The notes: generated from the sequence alone by a model not told the origin. A stretch of 64,000 nucleotides of DNA from Batillaria attramentaria (GCA_018292915.2 JACVVK020000171.1:967501-1031500), one strand, 5' to 3'. Shown: positions 1 through 11,049, counted from the stretch's first letter. Translations and numbers: made by a program.

Positions 1-406
1 GCCGTAACTCCCGTCTCTGAAATATATACTTGCGTGTTCACAAACAGCCGAATGCCGCCGGTGTCGAAACCGTCGGTGCGTGGATCAGTTGTGTTGATAA
101 CGCCAGGTGCATTCAAAAACCTCCAAAGGTAGATTTAGTTCTCGGCTGGCAGGTGCGGCCTGCCACAAGACAACCACCGAGGTTGCGGGACTCCAACCAG
201 TGTGTTCTTCCCTGTCTGAGCGTCAGACTGAACCGGAACGCAGCTAAAGTGGAAGAGGGGACAGTTGGGATAGGCGCGGCACGGGGTGCAGTCAAAAATG
301 GATGCGAGTGTTTCCAGTGCTGCTCTGCTTCAAAAGTGTCAATGATGACTGCTCTCAGTTAAAGCCTTATGTTTGAAATGTGTAGGCTGGCGCACGTCTT
401 TGAATA
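1..406. other. Unannotated sequence
   Basis: No gene could be supported here. A 110-codon open frame (30-362, plus) has no recognisable domain, signal peptide or splice context and is taken as chance. Confidence 0.4.
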
Positions 407-640
407 CAGTCGAACCCGCTTATAACGAATCCGCCACGGGGAAAAAATGTGTTCGTTATAAGCGAATTTTGTTACAGTCAAACCTGTGTAAGGCGGTCAC
501 CCAAGGGACTGGACCAAACTGACCGCCTTAGACAGGTGGCCGGGTTGTCCAGGAAGGCATGTCAACAGCTAGCATGTCACCCAATGAATACTCTAGCGGT
601 GCACGTGTTACGAGCTGACAACAGGGCTCGCCTAAAGCTC
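407..640. mobile_element. Nested pogo/Tigger-like terminal repeat fragments
   Basis: Two starts of the form TA-CAGTCRAACC occur at 407 and 475. The first continues into TTATAACGAA and is followed by its inverse (TTCGTTATAAGCGAA). The second continues into the 'aaggcggtcaccc' end that is complete in the MITE at 51112-51291. CAGT-RAACC ends next to TA are typical of pogo-type Tc1/mariner elements. No transposase is visible, so these are non-autonomous fragments, one probably inserted in the other. Confidence 0.45.
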
Positions 641-1723
641 TCTATACGCTTGAAAATACGTGTTTGGGGTCCTTTTTATTTTTTTTATTGCACACCGTTT
701 GATTTCAAACAAACAGATCAGCAGGTGATCGACTGACGATGCAACAAAGCAACAACAAGCTTCCTGCTGAGAGCGGATTCACGCACATTAACACGTCGTC
801 GTCTCAATCGGAAGCAATAGAAATGACAAACACACAGTGGCGATACTACGTCACAACATGGCGGAAAATATCGTTGAGGTGGGAGCAAAAATACCGATAG
901 TTGGTCCCAAAGTGGACAAATTACTCCACGAAAGGGACACGGTTGTGACTTTGAATGAATGAGCGTTCGTTTCGAAGAAACTCATGAGTACTATGAACCA
1001 AACGGCGTGTGCATATCGCCTACAGTCGCCACAAACTCGACCGGAAACGGCCGTTGCTCAGTGCAGAATTTGAAAATGACGACACAAATCCATGCTAAAC
1101 GCCTCAGCTAGCCAACAGCGAACCTAAACTTCTATTGCAGACGAGAACCTGTGTCCGTTACTTACTAATCAAGCCGCACTGGCATGCCTGTGAAGGCTTG
1201 TTTTGACTGGGGCTTCCTTTCTTTCCCTGCCCTCGGCACACTATGAGGTGCTGACTGGCTGTGTGGACAGTTAGTGTGGGAGGTGGCGATTTTGTGAGCA
1301 CAGCGTGTGCACTGAACGATCCACAAAACAAGTACATATCGAAGAAAGGACATTTTTTACACATCAGTAAGCTGTCCAGATTCGGTATTTAAGTTTTGAA
1401 TTGGGTTGTACAACTATTTGCTGTATATTTAAGTAAACACTTACCAACCACCCGAATTCTCGATCCTCACTAGGCTGATATTATCTCTGCTTCCAGCATG
1501 ACAAAATGACTGCATGTCCTGAAAACGCATGCACAGTTTAATTTGGGAGCAGATTATTTATTTAGAACTAAATTACTCCCCTCCACACACAAAACTTCCA
1601 TTAGTATGACAAGTGCTCTACGGAGTTAAACTTTTAGTCAGTTCTCTGTTTCTCATTGGAATGAAGTCTTTCTAAGACACGTGGGCGCCGAAATGTTCAC
1701 AAAGTAGTGTTGTAGACCTCAAA

Positions 1724-1724
1724 C

Positions 1725-1755
<31 letters not shown>

Positions 1756-1763
1756 AAAAAAAA
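1724..1763. repeat. Homopolymer C tract followed by A tract
   Basis: About 20 C followed by about 19 A inside the left inverted-repeat arm. The equivalent place in the right arm (about 9930) is T-rich without the long G run, so the tract expanded after duplication. Confidence 0.8.
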
Positions 1764-1899
1764 AGCAAGCCAAAAATCCACAGTGACTGATGAAAATGTC
1801 ACACATGATTTACGAACACATACTGAAAGTAACCAGCTAATGCCCTTTCTGAACACAAAACTTTATTTTTCAAAGCCTTCTGTTTTTGAAACTATGTGC

Positions 1900-1910
1900 A
1901 ATGCAATCAT
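1900..1910. repeat. Target-site duplication of LINE copy 1 (3' side)
   Basis: aatgcaatcat, identical to 5211-5221. Confidence 0.9.
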
Positions 1911-4900
1911 CTTACTTACTTACTTACTTAGGCCCTTGGCTCCACGTGGAGCATAGGCCATCGACAACCCTTCGCCATCGCACTCTGTTCTGGGCTAGTC
2001 TTGCCACTCCAGTCCAGTTGGTCCCCTGCTTACATAGCTCTGCCTCAGTGTCCCGCCTCCAGCTGTTGCGAGGCCGGCCTCTCTTCCTTTTCCCCTGCGG
2101 GTTCCATGTCAGGGCTTGGCGTGTGGTGCTGGATGCTGGTTTCCTGAGGGTGTGTCCAATCCAGCCCCACTTCCTCCGCAGGATCTGCTTGGCCACTGGT
2201 TCCTGCCCCGCTCGCTCCCACAGCTCTTCATTCCGGATCTTCTCTGGCCATCGGATGTTGAAGATGCGCCTCAGACAGGTGTTGAGAAATGTCTGGATCT
2301 TCTGCTGCATCGTCTTCGTTGTCCTCCATGTTTCGCATCCGTAGAGCAGAACTGACTTCACGTTGGAGTTGAAGATGCGAAGTTTGGTTCTTATGCTGAC
2401 AACTTTGGATGCCCAGACGTTCTTCAGCATGACCATTGCTGCCCTTGCCTTGCCGATTCTGGCTGTGACGTCTCGGTCTGTGCCTCCCTGTCCATCAACC
2501 ACACTCCCCAGGTAGACAAAAGACTCCACCTCCCTGATGGGCTCTCCACCGACTGTGACTGGTGTGTTGGCAGTGGTGTTGATCTTCATCAGCTCGGTTT
2601 TCTTCCTGTTGATCTTGAGCCCTGTTCCGGCTGATGTGGCTTCCAGGCACGTAGTCTTGTCCTGCATCTGGCTGTGGCTGTGAGACAGGAGCGCCAGGTC
2701 GTCCGCAAAGTCGAGGTCATCCAGCTGCGTCCAGAGTGTCCACTGTATCCCGTTTTTCCTGCCTGCTGTAGTGGTCTTCATGATCCAGTCGATGACCAGG
2801 AGGAAGAGAAACGGGGACAACAGGCATCCCTGGCGGACTCCGGTCTTCACCTCGAAGCTTTCTGACAACTGGCCGGCATGGGCAATCCTGCAGCTCATGT
2901 CTTGGTAGGTGCACTGGATCAGGGAGATGATCTTCCCGGGAACTCCATAGTGCCTTAGCAGCTTCCACAGCGCCTCTCTGTCTACACTGTCGAAGGCCTT
3001 CTCATAGTCTATGAAGTTGATGTAGAGGGGGGAGTTCCACTCCAGTGACTGCTCCACAATGATGCGTAGGCTGGCAATCTGGTCAGCGCAGGACCTGTTC
3101 CTGCGAAAGCCTGCCTGCTGGTCTCGGAGCATGGGGTCGACTGCCTCTCTCATCCTCTCCAGTAGAATTCTGTTGAGAACCTTGCCTGGCACTGACAGGA
3201 GCATGATCCCTCGGTAGTTGCTGCAGTCCCTGAGGTCCCCTTTCTTTGGCAGCTTGATGACGATCCCTTCTTTCCACTGGGCTGGCACCTCTTCCTTCTC
3301 CCAGATCTTGCTGAACAGGCTGTGCAGCATGTTGACGGCTGTCTCTGTGTCTGCTTTAATGGCTTCTGCTGGTATCTCGTCCGGCCCTGCAGCTTTCCCA
3401 TTTCTCAGTGTCATGATGGCTTTCCTGATCTCCGCCTTAGAGGGCTTGTCACAGTTGATGGGTAGTTCTGTCTCAGCTGGTGGGATGTCTGGTGGTGTTT
3501 CAGGGATGGGGCGATTTAACAGCTCCCTGAAGTGTTCTGCCCATCGCTTCAGCTGTTCCTCAGTTGTTGTCAGTGGGTGCCCGTTCTTGTCCTTCACTGG
3601 TTTGTCTGTCTGCTGAAATTTGCCCATGAGCTTCTTGGTCACCTGGTACAGGTCTTTTAGATTCCCTTGTCGGGCTGCTTCCTCTGCTTGACTGGCCAGG
3701 TTGTCGATGTAGTCCCTCTTGTCCTTCCTGGTGCTCCTCTTCACTTCTCTGTCAGCTGCTGTGTATTCCTCTTGTGCCTTTGCCTTAGCTCTTCTTGTTC
3801 GGCTCGTGTTCAGTGCAGTTTTCTTCTCTTTCCTAACTTCCAGCTTCTGGATGGTATCAGCAGAGATCCATTCCTTATGTTGGGTCTTTCTCTTGCCAAG
3901 GACCTCTTCGCATGTGTCGTGCCAGAGTTTCTTGCTGTGTTCCCACTGTGTCTCGATGTCCATTTCACTGTCTTCTATCAGGTCTTGCAGTGGCTGGAAC
4001 CTGTTGGAAAGGCTGATCCGGAATGCTGCTTGTGTGTCTGTGTTCCTGAGAAGTCCAACGTTGTACCTGGTCCATGTGCTGTTGGCGTTGGTGTGCCTCT
4101 TGAGCCGAAGTCTCAATGCTGTTGCAAGAAGGTGGTGGTCTGATGATACATCGGCACCCCTCATCACGCGCACATCCCGCCACGATCTCCTGAACTTCCG
4201 GCTGATGCAGATGTGATCAATCTGGTTCTCCGTGACATGGTCCGGCGATCTCCATGTGGCCTTGTGGATGCGCTTGTGTGGGAAGATGCTGCCTCCTATC
4301 ACTAGCTGCTTCAGGGCACAAAAGTCTGCAAAGCGCTCGCCATTTTCGTTCATCTGTCCCAGTCCGTGTGTTCCCATGGTGTCCTCATAGCCTGTGTTGT
4401 CTGATCCAATCTTGGCGTTGAAGTCTCCCATCAGTATGGTCATGTCCTTGGCTCCTCCTCTATCTATCACTGTCTGCAGTTGTTGGTAGAAGTCATCTTT
4501 TTTCTCCTCTTCCGCATCATTGGTGGGAGCGTAGCACTGGATGATGTTCAGCTTGATGTCTTTTTTCTTGGTGATGAATTTGGCTGTGATGATGCGGGAG
4601 TTGACAGGTTCCCAGCCGATGAGTGCCCGCTGTGCCTCCGGTGCCAGCATCAGGGCCACGCCCTCAGTGTGGGGGGCTCCATCCTCTGTGTGTCCAGAGT
4701 ACAGCAATTGCTCTCCCGATGAAAATCTCAGCTGTCCTGTCTGTAGCCACCTTGTCTCACTCAGTCCCAGTACTCCTATCTTGTAGTTCTTCATCTCTCT
4801 TGCTACTTGTATGGTCCTTCCTACTTCATACATTGTCCTGATGTTCCATGTGGCTACTCTCGTTGTTGTCCTGGGTGTTAGAAGGGGGGTCGGCCTTGCA

Positions 4901-5210
4901 GCTTCCTTTCGGCTTTCACTGCAATGCGTCATAGGTCTCCGGGATGGAGACCCTTCCTCGCCCAGGTGAATGTCTCGGTTTGTTGCTGTCGATGCTTCAG
5001 TAACTTAGTGTTTTTTACAGGTAGGGCTGTTAACCCTACGCAAACCCGTTTAGCCTCTTGGAGAGGTGGTCCACATTCGTCTGACCTCTACCCTTCGACC
5101 TGTCCAGCTTGGGTGACCCTGCCAGGAGCATGTGCTCCTGCTGGCATAGTTCTCTGGGTCATTGAGGTACACAAGCCACTACCCCACGACAAGGGTTGGA
5201 CCATGTAGGG
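1911..5210 (-). mobile_element. Full-length non-LTR retrotransposon (LINE), copy 1
   Basis: A complete element on the minus strand, about 3.3 kb. It starts at 5210 with 'ccctacatggtccaaccctt', the same 5' end as the copy at 15103, and ends in a (TAAG)n tail at 1911. An exact 11-bp duplication (aatgcaatcat) flanks it at 1900-1910 and 5211-5221. The right arm of the surrounding inverted repeat has the unoccupied site (9787-9797) with one change. It holds one intact 1002-codon frame. Intact frame, complete 5' end and perfect TSD indicate a young, possibly active element. Confidence 0.93.
1924..4932 (-). CDS. LINE ORF: endonuclease-reverse transcriptase, 1002 aa
   Basis: Single polyprotein for target-primed reverse transcription. 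Residues about 25-270 form an AP-type endonuclease, with TWNIRTM near the start, LSETRW, MGDFNAKIG (about 167) and SDHHLLA (about 264). Residues about 480-780 are the reverse transcriptase: FIDYEKAFDSVD (about 639), GVRQGCLLSPFLF (about 698) and catalytic FADDLALL (about 741). The C-terminus holds YGCETW, CLRRIFNIRW and a basic WGWIGHTLRK stretch. It is uninterrupted and differs from the copy at 15382-18390 at about 20 residues. The combination suggests an RTE-like clade, but the clade is not proven. Its stop codon lies inside the TAAG tail, so there is almost no 3' UTR. Smaller frames on the opposite strand are shadows. Confidence 0.95.
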   Translation of the reverse strand: MTHCSESRKEAARPTPLLTPRTTTRVATWNIRTMYEVGRTIQVAREMKNYKIGVLGLSETRWLQTGQLRFSSGEQLLYSGHTEDGAPHTEGVALMLAPEAQRALIGWEPVNSRIITAKFITKKKDIKLNIIQCYAPTNDAEEEKKDDFYQQLQTVIDRGGAKDMTILMGDFNAKIGSDNTGYEDTMGTHGLGQMNENGERFADFCALKQLVIGGSIFPHKRIHKATWRSPDHVTENQIDHICISRKFRRSWRDVRVMRGADVSSDHHLLATALRLRLKRHTNANSTWTRYNVGLLRNTDTQAAFRISLSNRFQPLQDLIEDSEMDIETQWEHSKKLWHDTCEEVLGKRKTQHKEWISADTIQKLEVRKEKKTALNTSRTRRAKAKAQEEYTAADREVKRSTRKDKRDYIDNLASQAEEAARQGNLKDLYQVTKKLMGKFQQTDKPVKDKNGHPLTTTEEQLKRWAEHFRELLNRPIPETPPDIPPAETELPINCDKPSKAEIRKAIMTLRNGKAAGPDEIPAEAIKADTETAVNMLHSLFSKIWEKEEVPAQWKEGIVIKLPKKGDLRDCSNYRGIMLLSVPGKVLNRILLERMREAVDPMLRDQQAGFRRNRSCADQIASLRIIVEQSLEWNSPLYINFIDYEKAFDSVDREALWKLLRHYGVPGKIISLIQCTYQDMSCRIAHAGQLSESFEVKTGVRQGCLLSPFLFLLVIDWIMKTTTAGRKNGIQWTLWTQLDDLDFADDLALLSHSHSQMQDKTTCLEATSAGTGLKINRKKTELMKINTTANTPVTVGGEPIREVESFVYLGSVVDGQGGTDRDVTARIGKARAAMVMLKNVWASKVVSIRTKLRIFNSNVKSVLLYGCETWRTTKTMQQKIQTFLNTCLRRIFNIRWPEKIRNEELWERAGQEPVAKQILRRKWGWIGHTLRKPASSTTRQALTWNPQGKRKRGRPRNSWRRDTEAELCKQGTNWTGVARLAQNRVRWRRVVDGLCSTWSQGPK

Positions 5211-5221
5211 AATGCAATCAT
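5211..5221. repeat. Target-site duplication of LINE copy 1 (5' side)
   Basis: aatgcaatcat, identical to 1900-1910. The pre-insertion form survives once at 9787-9797 on the other strand. Confidence 0.9.
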
Positions 5222-5312
5222 AACAGTACAAAAAACTTCATCATGATGAATTGAAAGTAAGAACCACAAGCGTTTATCCTACCAAAAAGGGAACTAAATC
5301 ATTTTTTGGCTC

Positions 5313-6380
5313 ACTTGTGTAACAAAGTGAGTCTATGTAATAACCCTCCGTTGTCTGTCTGTGTGGTGTGTGTGTGTGTCCGCAGTAAACCTTAACATTG
5401 GCCCTTTTCTCTGAATCTACAAATAGCAGAGACACCAAAATTGGCATGCTGATAGAAAGCCATAAGACCTTTCAAAATATACCATAATGATTGACCTTGA
5501 CCCACGGAAAGCTATTTGGAAATTTTTCTTTGGCATCTTCTCATAATCTAAAAAGCCAGAGACATCAAACTTTGCATGATATAGACATTGACAATACCTT
5601 TACTGACATACTTGTATTCAGTGACTTTGAGTCAAGGTCAAGGCCATGCAAGCTGTTTTGCGGAAAACCTTTCAAAACCTTAACATTGGCATTTTCTCAG
5701 AAACAATGAATAGCAGAGGCACCAAACTCGGCACGCTGATAGAGAACCATAAGACCATATCACAAAAGCTGTCAGTTTGGAAATTTTACATTGGCGTTTT
5801 CTCAGAATCTAGAAAAGCAAGAGACATCAAACTGCATGATGCCAGCACCTTTACTGACACACCTATATTCAGTGACTTTGAGTCAAGCTCAAGGCCATAC
5901 AAGCAGTTTTGCGGAAAACCTTCCAAAACCTTAACATTGGCATTCTCTCAGAAACAATAAACAGCAGAAGCACCAAACCTGGCTTGCTGATAAACAGCAG
6001 TAAGACCTTTCAAAAAAATACCATTTTAATGACCTTGAATGAAGTTCAAGGTCATCAAAGCTGTCTCATGGGAAATTTAAAATTGACATTTTCTCAGAAT
6101 GTAGGGGTACCAGAGGCATCAAACTTTGCATGATGATAGACATTGACAAAACCTGTACTGGCTTACTTGTATTCAATTTCCTTGAGTCAAGGTCAAGGCC
6201 ATTCAACATATTTTGCGGAGACTTTAACGTTAACATTTTGTTGGAAACAACAAACAGCAGAGGCACCAAACAAGGCACAATGATAGACAGCAACGAGACC
6301 TATGCAGATATACCCATTTGAATGACCTTGACTCAAGGTCAAGGTCATTACAGCTGTCTGTTTTGAAATTTTTTACATTA
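5313..6380 (+). repeat. Microsatellite-capped tandem-monomer element, first half
   Basis: It begins with 'ttggctcacttgtgtaacaa', a short unique end and a TG-rich run (5364-5380). Diverged monomers of roughly 170-180 bp follow. Each monomer carries an inverted 'tgacttgagtcaaggtca'-type core, 'cattttctcagaa', 'gcagaggcaccaaa' and 'gatagacattgac'. The layout (unique end, microsatellite, tandem core) resembles the pearl/MINE elements known from bivalves, some linked to Helentron-type rolling-circle transposons. That link is an inference from architecture. No coding capacity is seen. Confidence 0.6.
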
Positions 6381-6571
6381 CCATTGTGTGGGAGCCGGGA
6401 TAGCCGAATGGTAGAGCGTTGGACTTTCAATGCCTCAGGTCGTGAGTTCGAATCCTGGCTGGGGCCAAATATTGTGCTGGCTTTTTTCTCGTTGCCCCGT
6501 CTTTGATATCACCCTTACCTGGTGGAAAAAGACGTTAAACTCCTAAACACTCACCCCACCCCATTACCATT
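6376..6571 (+). mobile_element. tRNA-derived short SINE with TSD (family 1)
   Basis: The SINE body is 6386-6561, flanked by the 10-bp duplication cattaccatt (6376-6385 and 6562-6571). Its tRNA-like head has an A-box-like 'tagccgaatggtagagcg' and a B-box 'gagttcgaatcc'. The tail reads 'tggtggaaaaagacgttaaa' and ends in a C/A-rich stretch. Other copies are at 32048-32172, 47137-47313 and 49343-49512. It sits at the point where the surrounding monomers switch orientation. Confidence 0.85.
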
Positions 6572-7355
6572 TGTACAGAAACTGCAAAGTTTGATGCTTC
6601 TGGTTCTTCTAGATTCTGAGAAAATGCAAAAGTAAAAATTTCAAAACAGACTGCTTTTATGACCTTGATTTTGAGTCAAGGTCATTTAAAATGGTATTTG
6701 TGCATAGGTCTTATCACTGTCTATCAGCACACCAGGTTTGGCGCCTCTGCTATTTGTTGTTTCTGAGAAAATGCAAATGATAAGGTTTCACAAAAACAGC
6801 TTGTCTGGCCTTGACCTTGACACAAAGCCATTAAATATATGTATATCTGTAAAGTTTTTGTCATTGTCCATCATCATGCAAAGTTTAAAACCTCTGGTGT
6901 TTGCAGATTCCGAGAAAATGCCAATGTACAATTTTCAAACAGCTTCGGTGACCTTGACCTTGAGTCAAGGTCATTCGAAATGATATGCTTTGAAAGGTCT
7001 TACGAATGGCGCTGGCGTACTGAGCAGACGACTTTCTTTGGTTGTGGACTGAGGACAAGCTACCGGACGGCGCTGATTGGTGGCTATTTTTAGAAGCTTT
7101 ATCGAATCTGTTCAGGAGTGGACGGTAGGCTCAAAGAAAGTCGTATTTCTCTAAAGTTAAGCCGGCTCTTAACTGGGCACTGCCTAGCGCCACAGCATGC
7201 CAAGTTTGGTGCCTCTGCTGTTTGTAGATTCCTATAAAATTACAATGTTAAAGTTTTTCTGCACACACACACACACACGCACACACACACACACAGAGGC
7301 AGACGACGAAGTGTTATTACATAGACTCCCATTGTTACACAAGGGAGCCAAAAAC
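6572..7355 (-). repeat. Microsatellite-capped tandem-monomer element, inverted second half
   Basis: Monomers of the family at 5313-6380, in opposite orientation. They end in a CA run (7262-7294), 'gacgacgaagtgttattaca' and 'acacaagggagccaaaaa', the inverse of the left cap. About 190 bp of unrelated DNA (roughly 7004-7191) interrupts a monomer. It carries one end (7160 onwards, agccggctcttaactggg) of the Harbinger-type MITE found at 13910-14246. Confidence 0.6.
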
Positions 7356-9050
7356 CGTTCTCAAAAAGTTCAATCGAAGCTGGCGTCTCACCGATTACAC
7401 CGATTACATGTATGCTTTTGACTGACTTGACTGACCGTGGCAAGCTGGACGCCAATACCGTTCAAGACGACAGCAGACTTTACCTAACAAACACTGCGTA
7501 CTGAAATCAAAAGCAGTTTCAACGCTATAAAACCCAAAACCTGTGACCTAAAGCAGAATCGAATCGAGTAGCTGCAGTCGTCTGCTATCGGTGCGGAGAA
7601 TGGCAGCGAATTCGTTGTCGAGATCTCCGAATGAACAGAAACTGCTTGAATCGTTTGAATCAAGCATGCAGTTATAAACTGTAGCTGTTGGTGGAAGGGC
7701 ACTTTAATCGGTGTACATGTACTAAAAAATGTTAGAATACACACTCACAAAGCTTCATATTTCGTGAAGAATCGCGACAGGAAGACTCCCGCTCGAACCG
7801 TGGTTGTGCAAAACGTGAACAGACTCAGTGAGCTGTGCTTGATCGGTTTCGATTTCATCTCGCAAATTATAGTTCCTTGAAAGCGTTAGCATGTTTGTTT
7901 GTGTCTTCAGTCAAAGTTTAGAACTTGTGTTTTTGTTTGGATTTGAGTTCATGTTCGTGAACTGAAACGGTCTTGCTAGCATAAAAAGGCGCACTTTATT
8001 CTGTCGTCGGCGTTGTTGACAAACTCGTTCGTCTTCTATGTGCAGCCGCTTTCGATTGTTAGTTTTTAAGTAGGAAAAACGTTCAAAATATACCATAAAT
8101 TGGCGCAAAGAAAACAATGATAAAGCATTTACACCCCATGAAGCTGTTGTATACCGACTCGTATTTAGCCAAAGCTCAGGGCTGATTTGCGTCTTGGATC
8201 AAAATGCTCGTCGGTATACAACAGCTTTATCGGGAATAACTGCTAATTACACGCTTCTCAGTCTGGTATGGGAAAGAAAATATAATGCCACGATAACTTT
8301 CAGATCAATACCACCCGAAAATCTTAAAAACAGGACTGACACAAAGATGAATTCACTTGCATTTTTCTTCCATCTGAAAAAAAAAAGTCAAACATAAGGT
8401 CGCTAACATTTAAATTTCGTGTTTCTGTGAAATTGATGGACCAAAAAGACGTTAGCATTGCCCAAGAAGATGTGTTTAGATAAGCTATCACAAACAGTTC
8501 AGCTTGAAAATCCGGCCGATACCTAGCTGAAGTCGGTTTCAGAGATGCGGCTCATTTAAAAATAATCGTTTGAATTTCATGAAGCCGGAAGTACGCAAGC
8601 ACAGATACACACAACTCTCCTCTACCGATTAAATGTCAGAGATGACGAACAATACGCTTTCAACTCGGCTTAAACTCTGCTCGTGTCTGATGTTAATCGC
8701 GGATCTTCCACAGAGGAAACTTCTGTGGGGTCATTTTGCACACACTTGAGTCTGATGTTAATCACGGATCTTCCTCACAGGAAACTTCTGTGGGAGTCAT
8801 TTTGCACACACACACACACACACACACACAGAGGCACACACAGAGGCACGCAAACACTTCACACCGTTACGCAATTTTTCAGAAATACTGAAAACAATAA
8901 AGACTTCCGCAATTTTTCAACGACATACGCAACTTTGCTGTGTGAATTTACCCTATAAAGACTTCAGCAATTTTCCTGCGATCTTCTTTTTTTTTTTAGG
9001 TCTGTGATCTCACCCCTTTCTCGCCAGGCCGGTAGTTAAACGCTTCTTTC
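7356..9050. other. Spacer of the large inverted repeat
   Basis: No gene is supported. Visible structure: an inverted repeat at about 8139-8159 and 8208-8228 around 'agctgttgtataccgac'; two ~75-bp tandem copies at about 8686-8800, each with a 'cacag-gaaacttctgtgggg' hairpin; a CA run (8807-8830). Confidence 0.5.
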
Positions 9051-9059
9051 AAATCTGCA

Positions 9060-10822
9060 TAGGGTCGGTCGGGGTTTAGTTTAGCAAAATTAAAATCGTA
9101 TGTTTGCATAGGTCTAATCACTTCTAGTAGCAAGCCAGGGTTGGTGCCTCTGCTGTTGTTGTTTCTGAGGAAATGCCAATGTTAAGGTTTCCCCAAAAAT
9201 AGCTTGTATGGCCTAACCATGTTACAAGCTTGAATACAGGTATTTCTCTAAAGCTCTATCAATGTCTATCATCATGCAAAGTTTAAAAACTCTGGTGTTT
9301 GTAGATTCTGAGAAAATGCTAATGTGAGCTTTCTAACTAGACAGCTATAGTGACCTTGACAAAGTCAAGGTCATTCAAAATGGTATTTTTTGGAAGGGCT
9401 CATGACTGTTAATTTGGTGCCTCTGCTGTTTGCAGATTCTGAGAAAAAGCTAATGCGGACACACACACACACACAGACGACGGAGGGTTATTACATATTC
9501 TCCCTTTTGTTACACAAGTGAGCTAAAAAAAAAAATCGCCAAATCCTGTAATGACTTATTTTCCGTTTCTGTAGGAAGGTCAAAAGCTTGTGCTTGTTAC
9601 TTTCAATTCATCATGATAAAAGTTTTCTGTGTGCGTTTGCATTGCATTGTGACTGCATCGCACATAGTTTCAAAAGCTTTTCGCAAAAATGCCAGATTCT
9701 GAAATGATTTATGTTCCGTTTTCGTGGGAAGATAAAACGCCTGTGCTTGCTACTTTCAATTTATCATTTTTTGTTGTTGTACTGTTATGGTTGCATTGCA
9801 CATAGTTTTTAAAAGCAGAAGGCAGTGAAAATAAAGTGTTGTGTTCAGAAAGGGCATTAGCTGGTTACTCAGTTTCAGTATCTGTTTGCAAATGTGCGAC
9901 ATGTTTCGCCATTGCGGATTTTTGCCTTTTTTTTTAGTTTTGTTTTTGTTAGGTCTTCAACACTACGTCGTGAACATTTCGTCGCCTACGTGTCTTAGAA
10001 ACAGAGAACTGACGTAAAATTCAAATGCCATGGAGCACGACCTTGTCATAAGAATGCAAACTTTGTGTGAGGAGGGGAGTAATTTAGTTCTAAATAAATA
10101 ATCTGCTCCCAAATTAAACTGTGCATGCGTTTTCAGGACATGCAGTCATTTTGTCATGCTGGAAGCAGAGATATATCAACCTAGTGAGGATCGAGAATTC
10201 GGGTGGTTGGTAAGTGTTTACTTGAAATATATAGCAAATAGTTGTATAACCCAATTCAAAACTTTAATACCGAATCTGGACAGCTTACTGATGTGTAAAA
10301 AATGTCCTTTCTTCGATACGTACATGTTTTGTGGATCGTTCAGTGCACACGCTGTGCTCACAAAATCGCCACCTCCCACACTAACTGTCCACACAGCCAG
10401 TCAGCACCTCATAGTGTGCCGAGGGCAGGGAAAGAAAGGAAGCCCCAGACAAAACAAGCCTTCACAGGCATACCAGTGCGGCTTGATTAGTAAGTAACGG
10501 ACACAGGTTCTCGTCTGCAATAGAAGTTTAGGTTCGCTGTTGGCTAGCTGAGGCGTTTAGCATGGATTTGTGTCGTCATTTTCAAATTCTGCACTGAGCA
10601 ACGGCCGTTTCCGGTCGAGTTTGTGGCGACTGTAGGAGATATGCACACGCCGTTTGGTTCATAGTACTCATGAGTTTCTTCGAAACGAACGCTCATTCAT
10701 TCAAAGTCACAACCGTGTCCCTTTCGTGGAGTAATTTGTCCACTTTGGGACCAACTATCGGTATTTTTGCTCCCACCTCAACGATATTTTCCGCCATGTT
10801 GTGACGTAGTATCGCCACTGTG
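9060..10822 (-). repeat. Right arm of the large inverted repeat
   Basis: Reverse complement of the left arm with the LINE removed. It includes monomers and the cap of the microsatellite-capped element (9060-9530), an extra local duplication of about 100 bp (about 9590-9690 and 9700-9815), the LINE-free site at 9787-9797 and the outer boundary near 10822. Confidence 0.75.
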
Positions 10823-11049
10823 AAACAGGGTGACAACACCTTTACGTATTCGTACACCTTGGAATTTGATCGGTTTACAAACACAAAGCTGACTGCTTCC
10901 TACTGACCTCGTACTGATTGCAAAGCAATCAAAAGGACGCCGCTAACGGCCACCCCCTCGCCCCCACAAATCCCCCGGCTATTCACTCGGAGGGGGAGTA
11001 GCGTGTCAGTGAACCACGGTGTAGCTAATCCTGGATTGTCAAGCAGTTA
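10823..11049. other. Unannotated sequence right of the inverted repeat
   Basis: No open frame, RNA gene or repeat family could be recognised here. It is not matched by the sequence left of 834. Confidence 0.4.

Larger units (their letters stand above)
834..5770 (+). repeat. Left arm of a large inverted repeat (split by a LINE)
   Basis: The sequence from about 834 to 1899, resuming at 5222 and running to about 5770, is the reverse complement of about 9060-10822 with scattered differences. The outer edge is sharp: 'cagtggcgatactacgtcac' here pairs with its inverse at about 10803-10822, and similarity stops just outside. A matching short open frame is kept in both arms (1158-1364 minus; 10302-10497 plus) but looks non-coding. 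The LINE at 1911-5210 is absent from the other arm. Confidence 0.75.

Noticed and set aside
1158..1364. Coding exon shared by both inverted-repeat arms
   Set aside because: The frame persists because the arms are recent duplicates; no domain, splice pairing or signal peptide.
1886..4841. Many 60-165 residue plus-strand frames, and the mirror set at 15473-18641 minus
   Set aside because: Antisense or alternative-frame shadows of the LINE coding sequences.
5313..7355. CRISPR array
   Set aside because: The repeats are long diverged monomers in a eukaryotic context with no spacers or cas genes.
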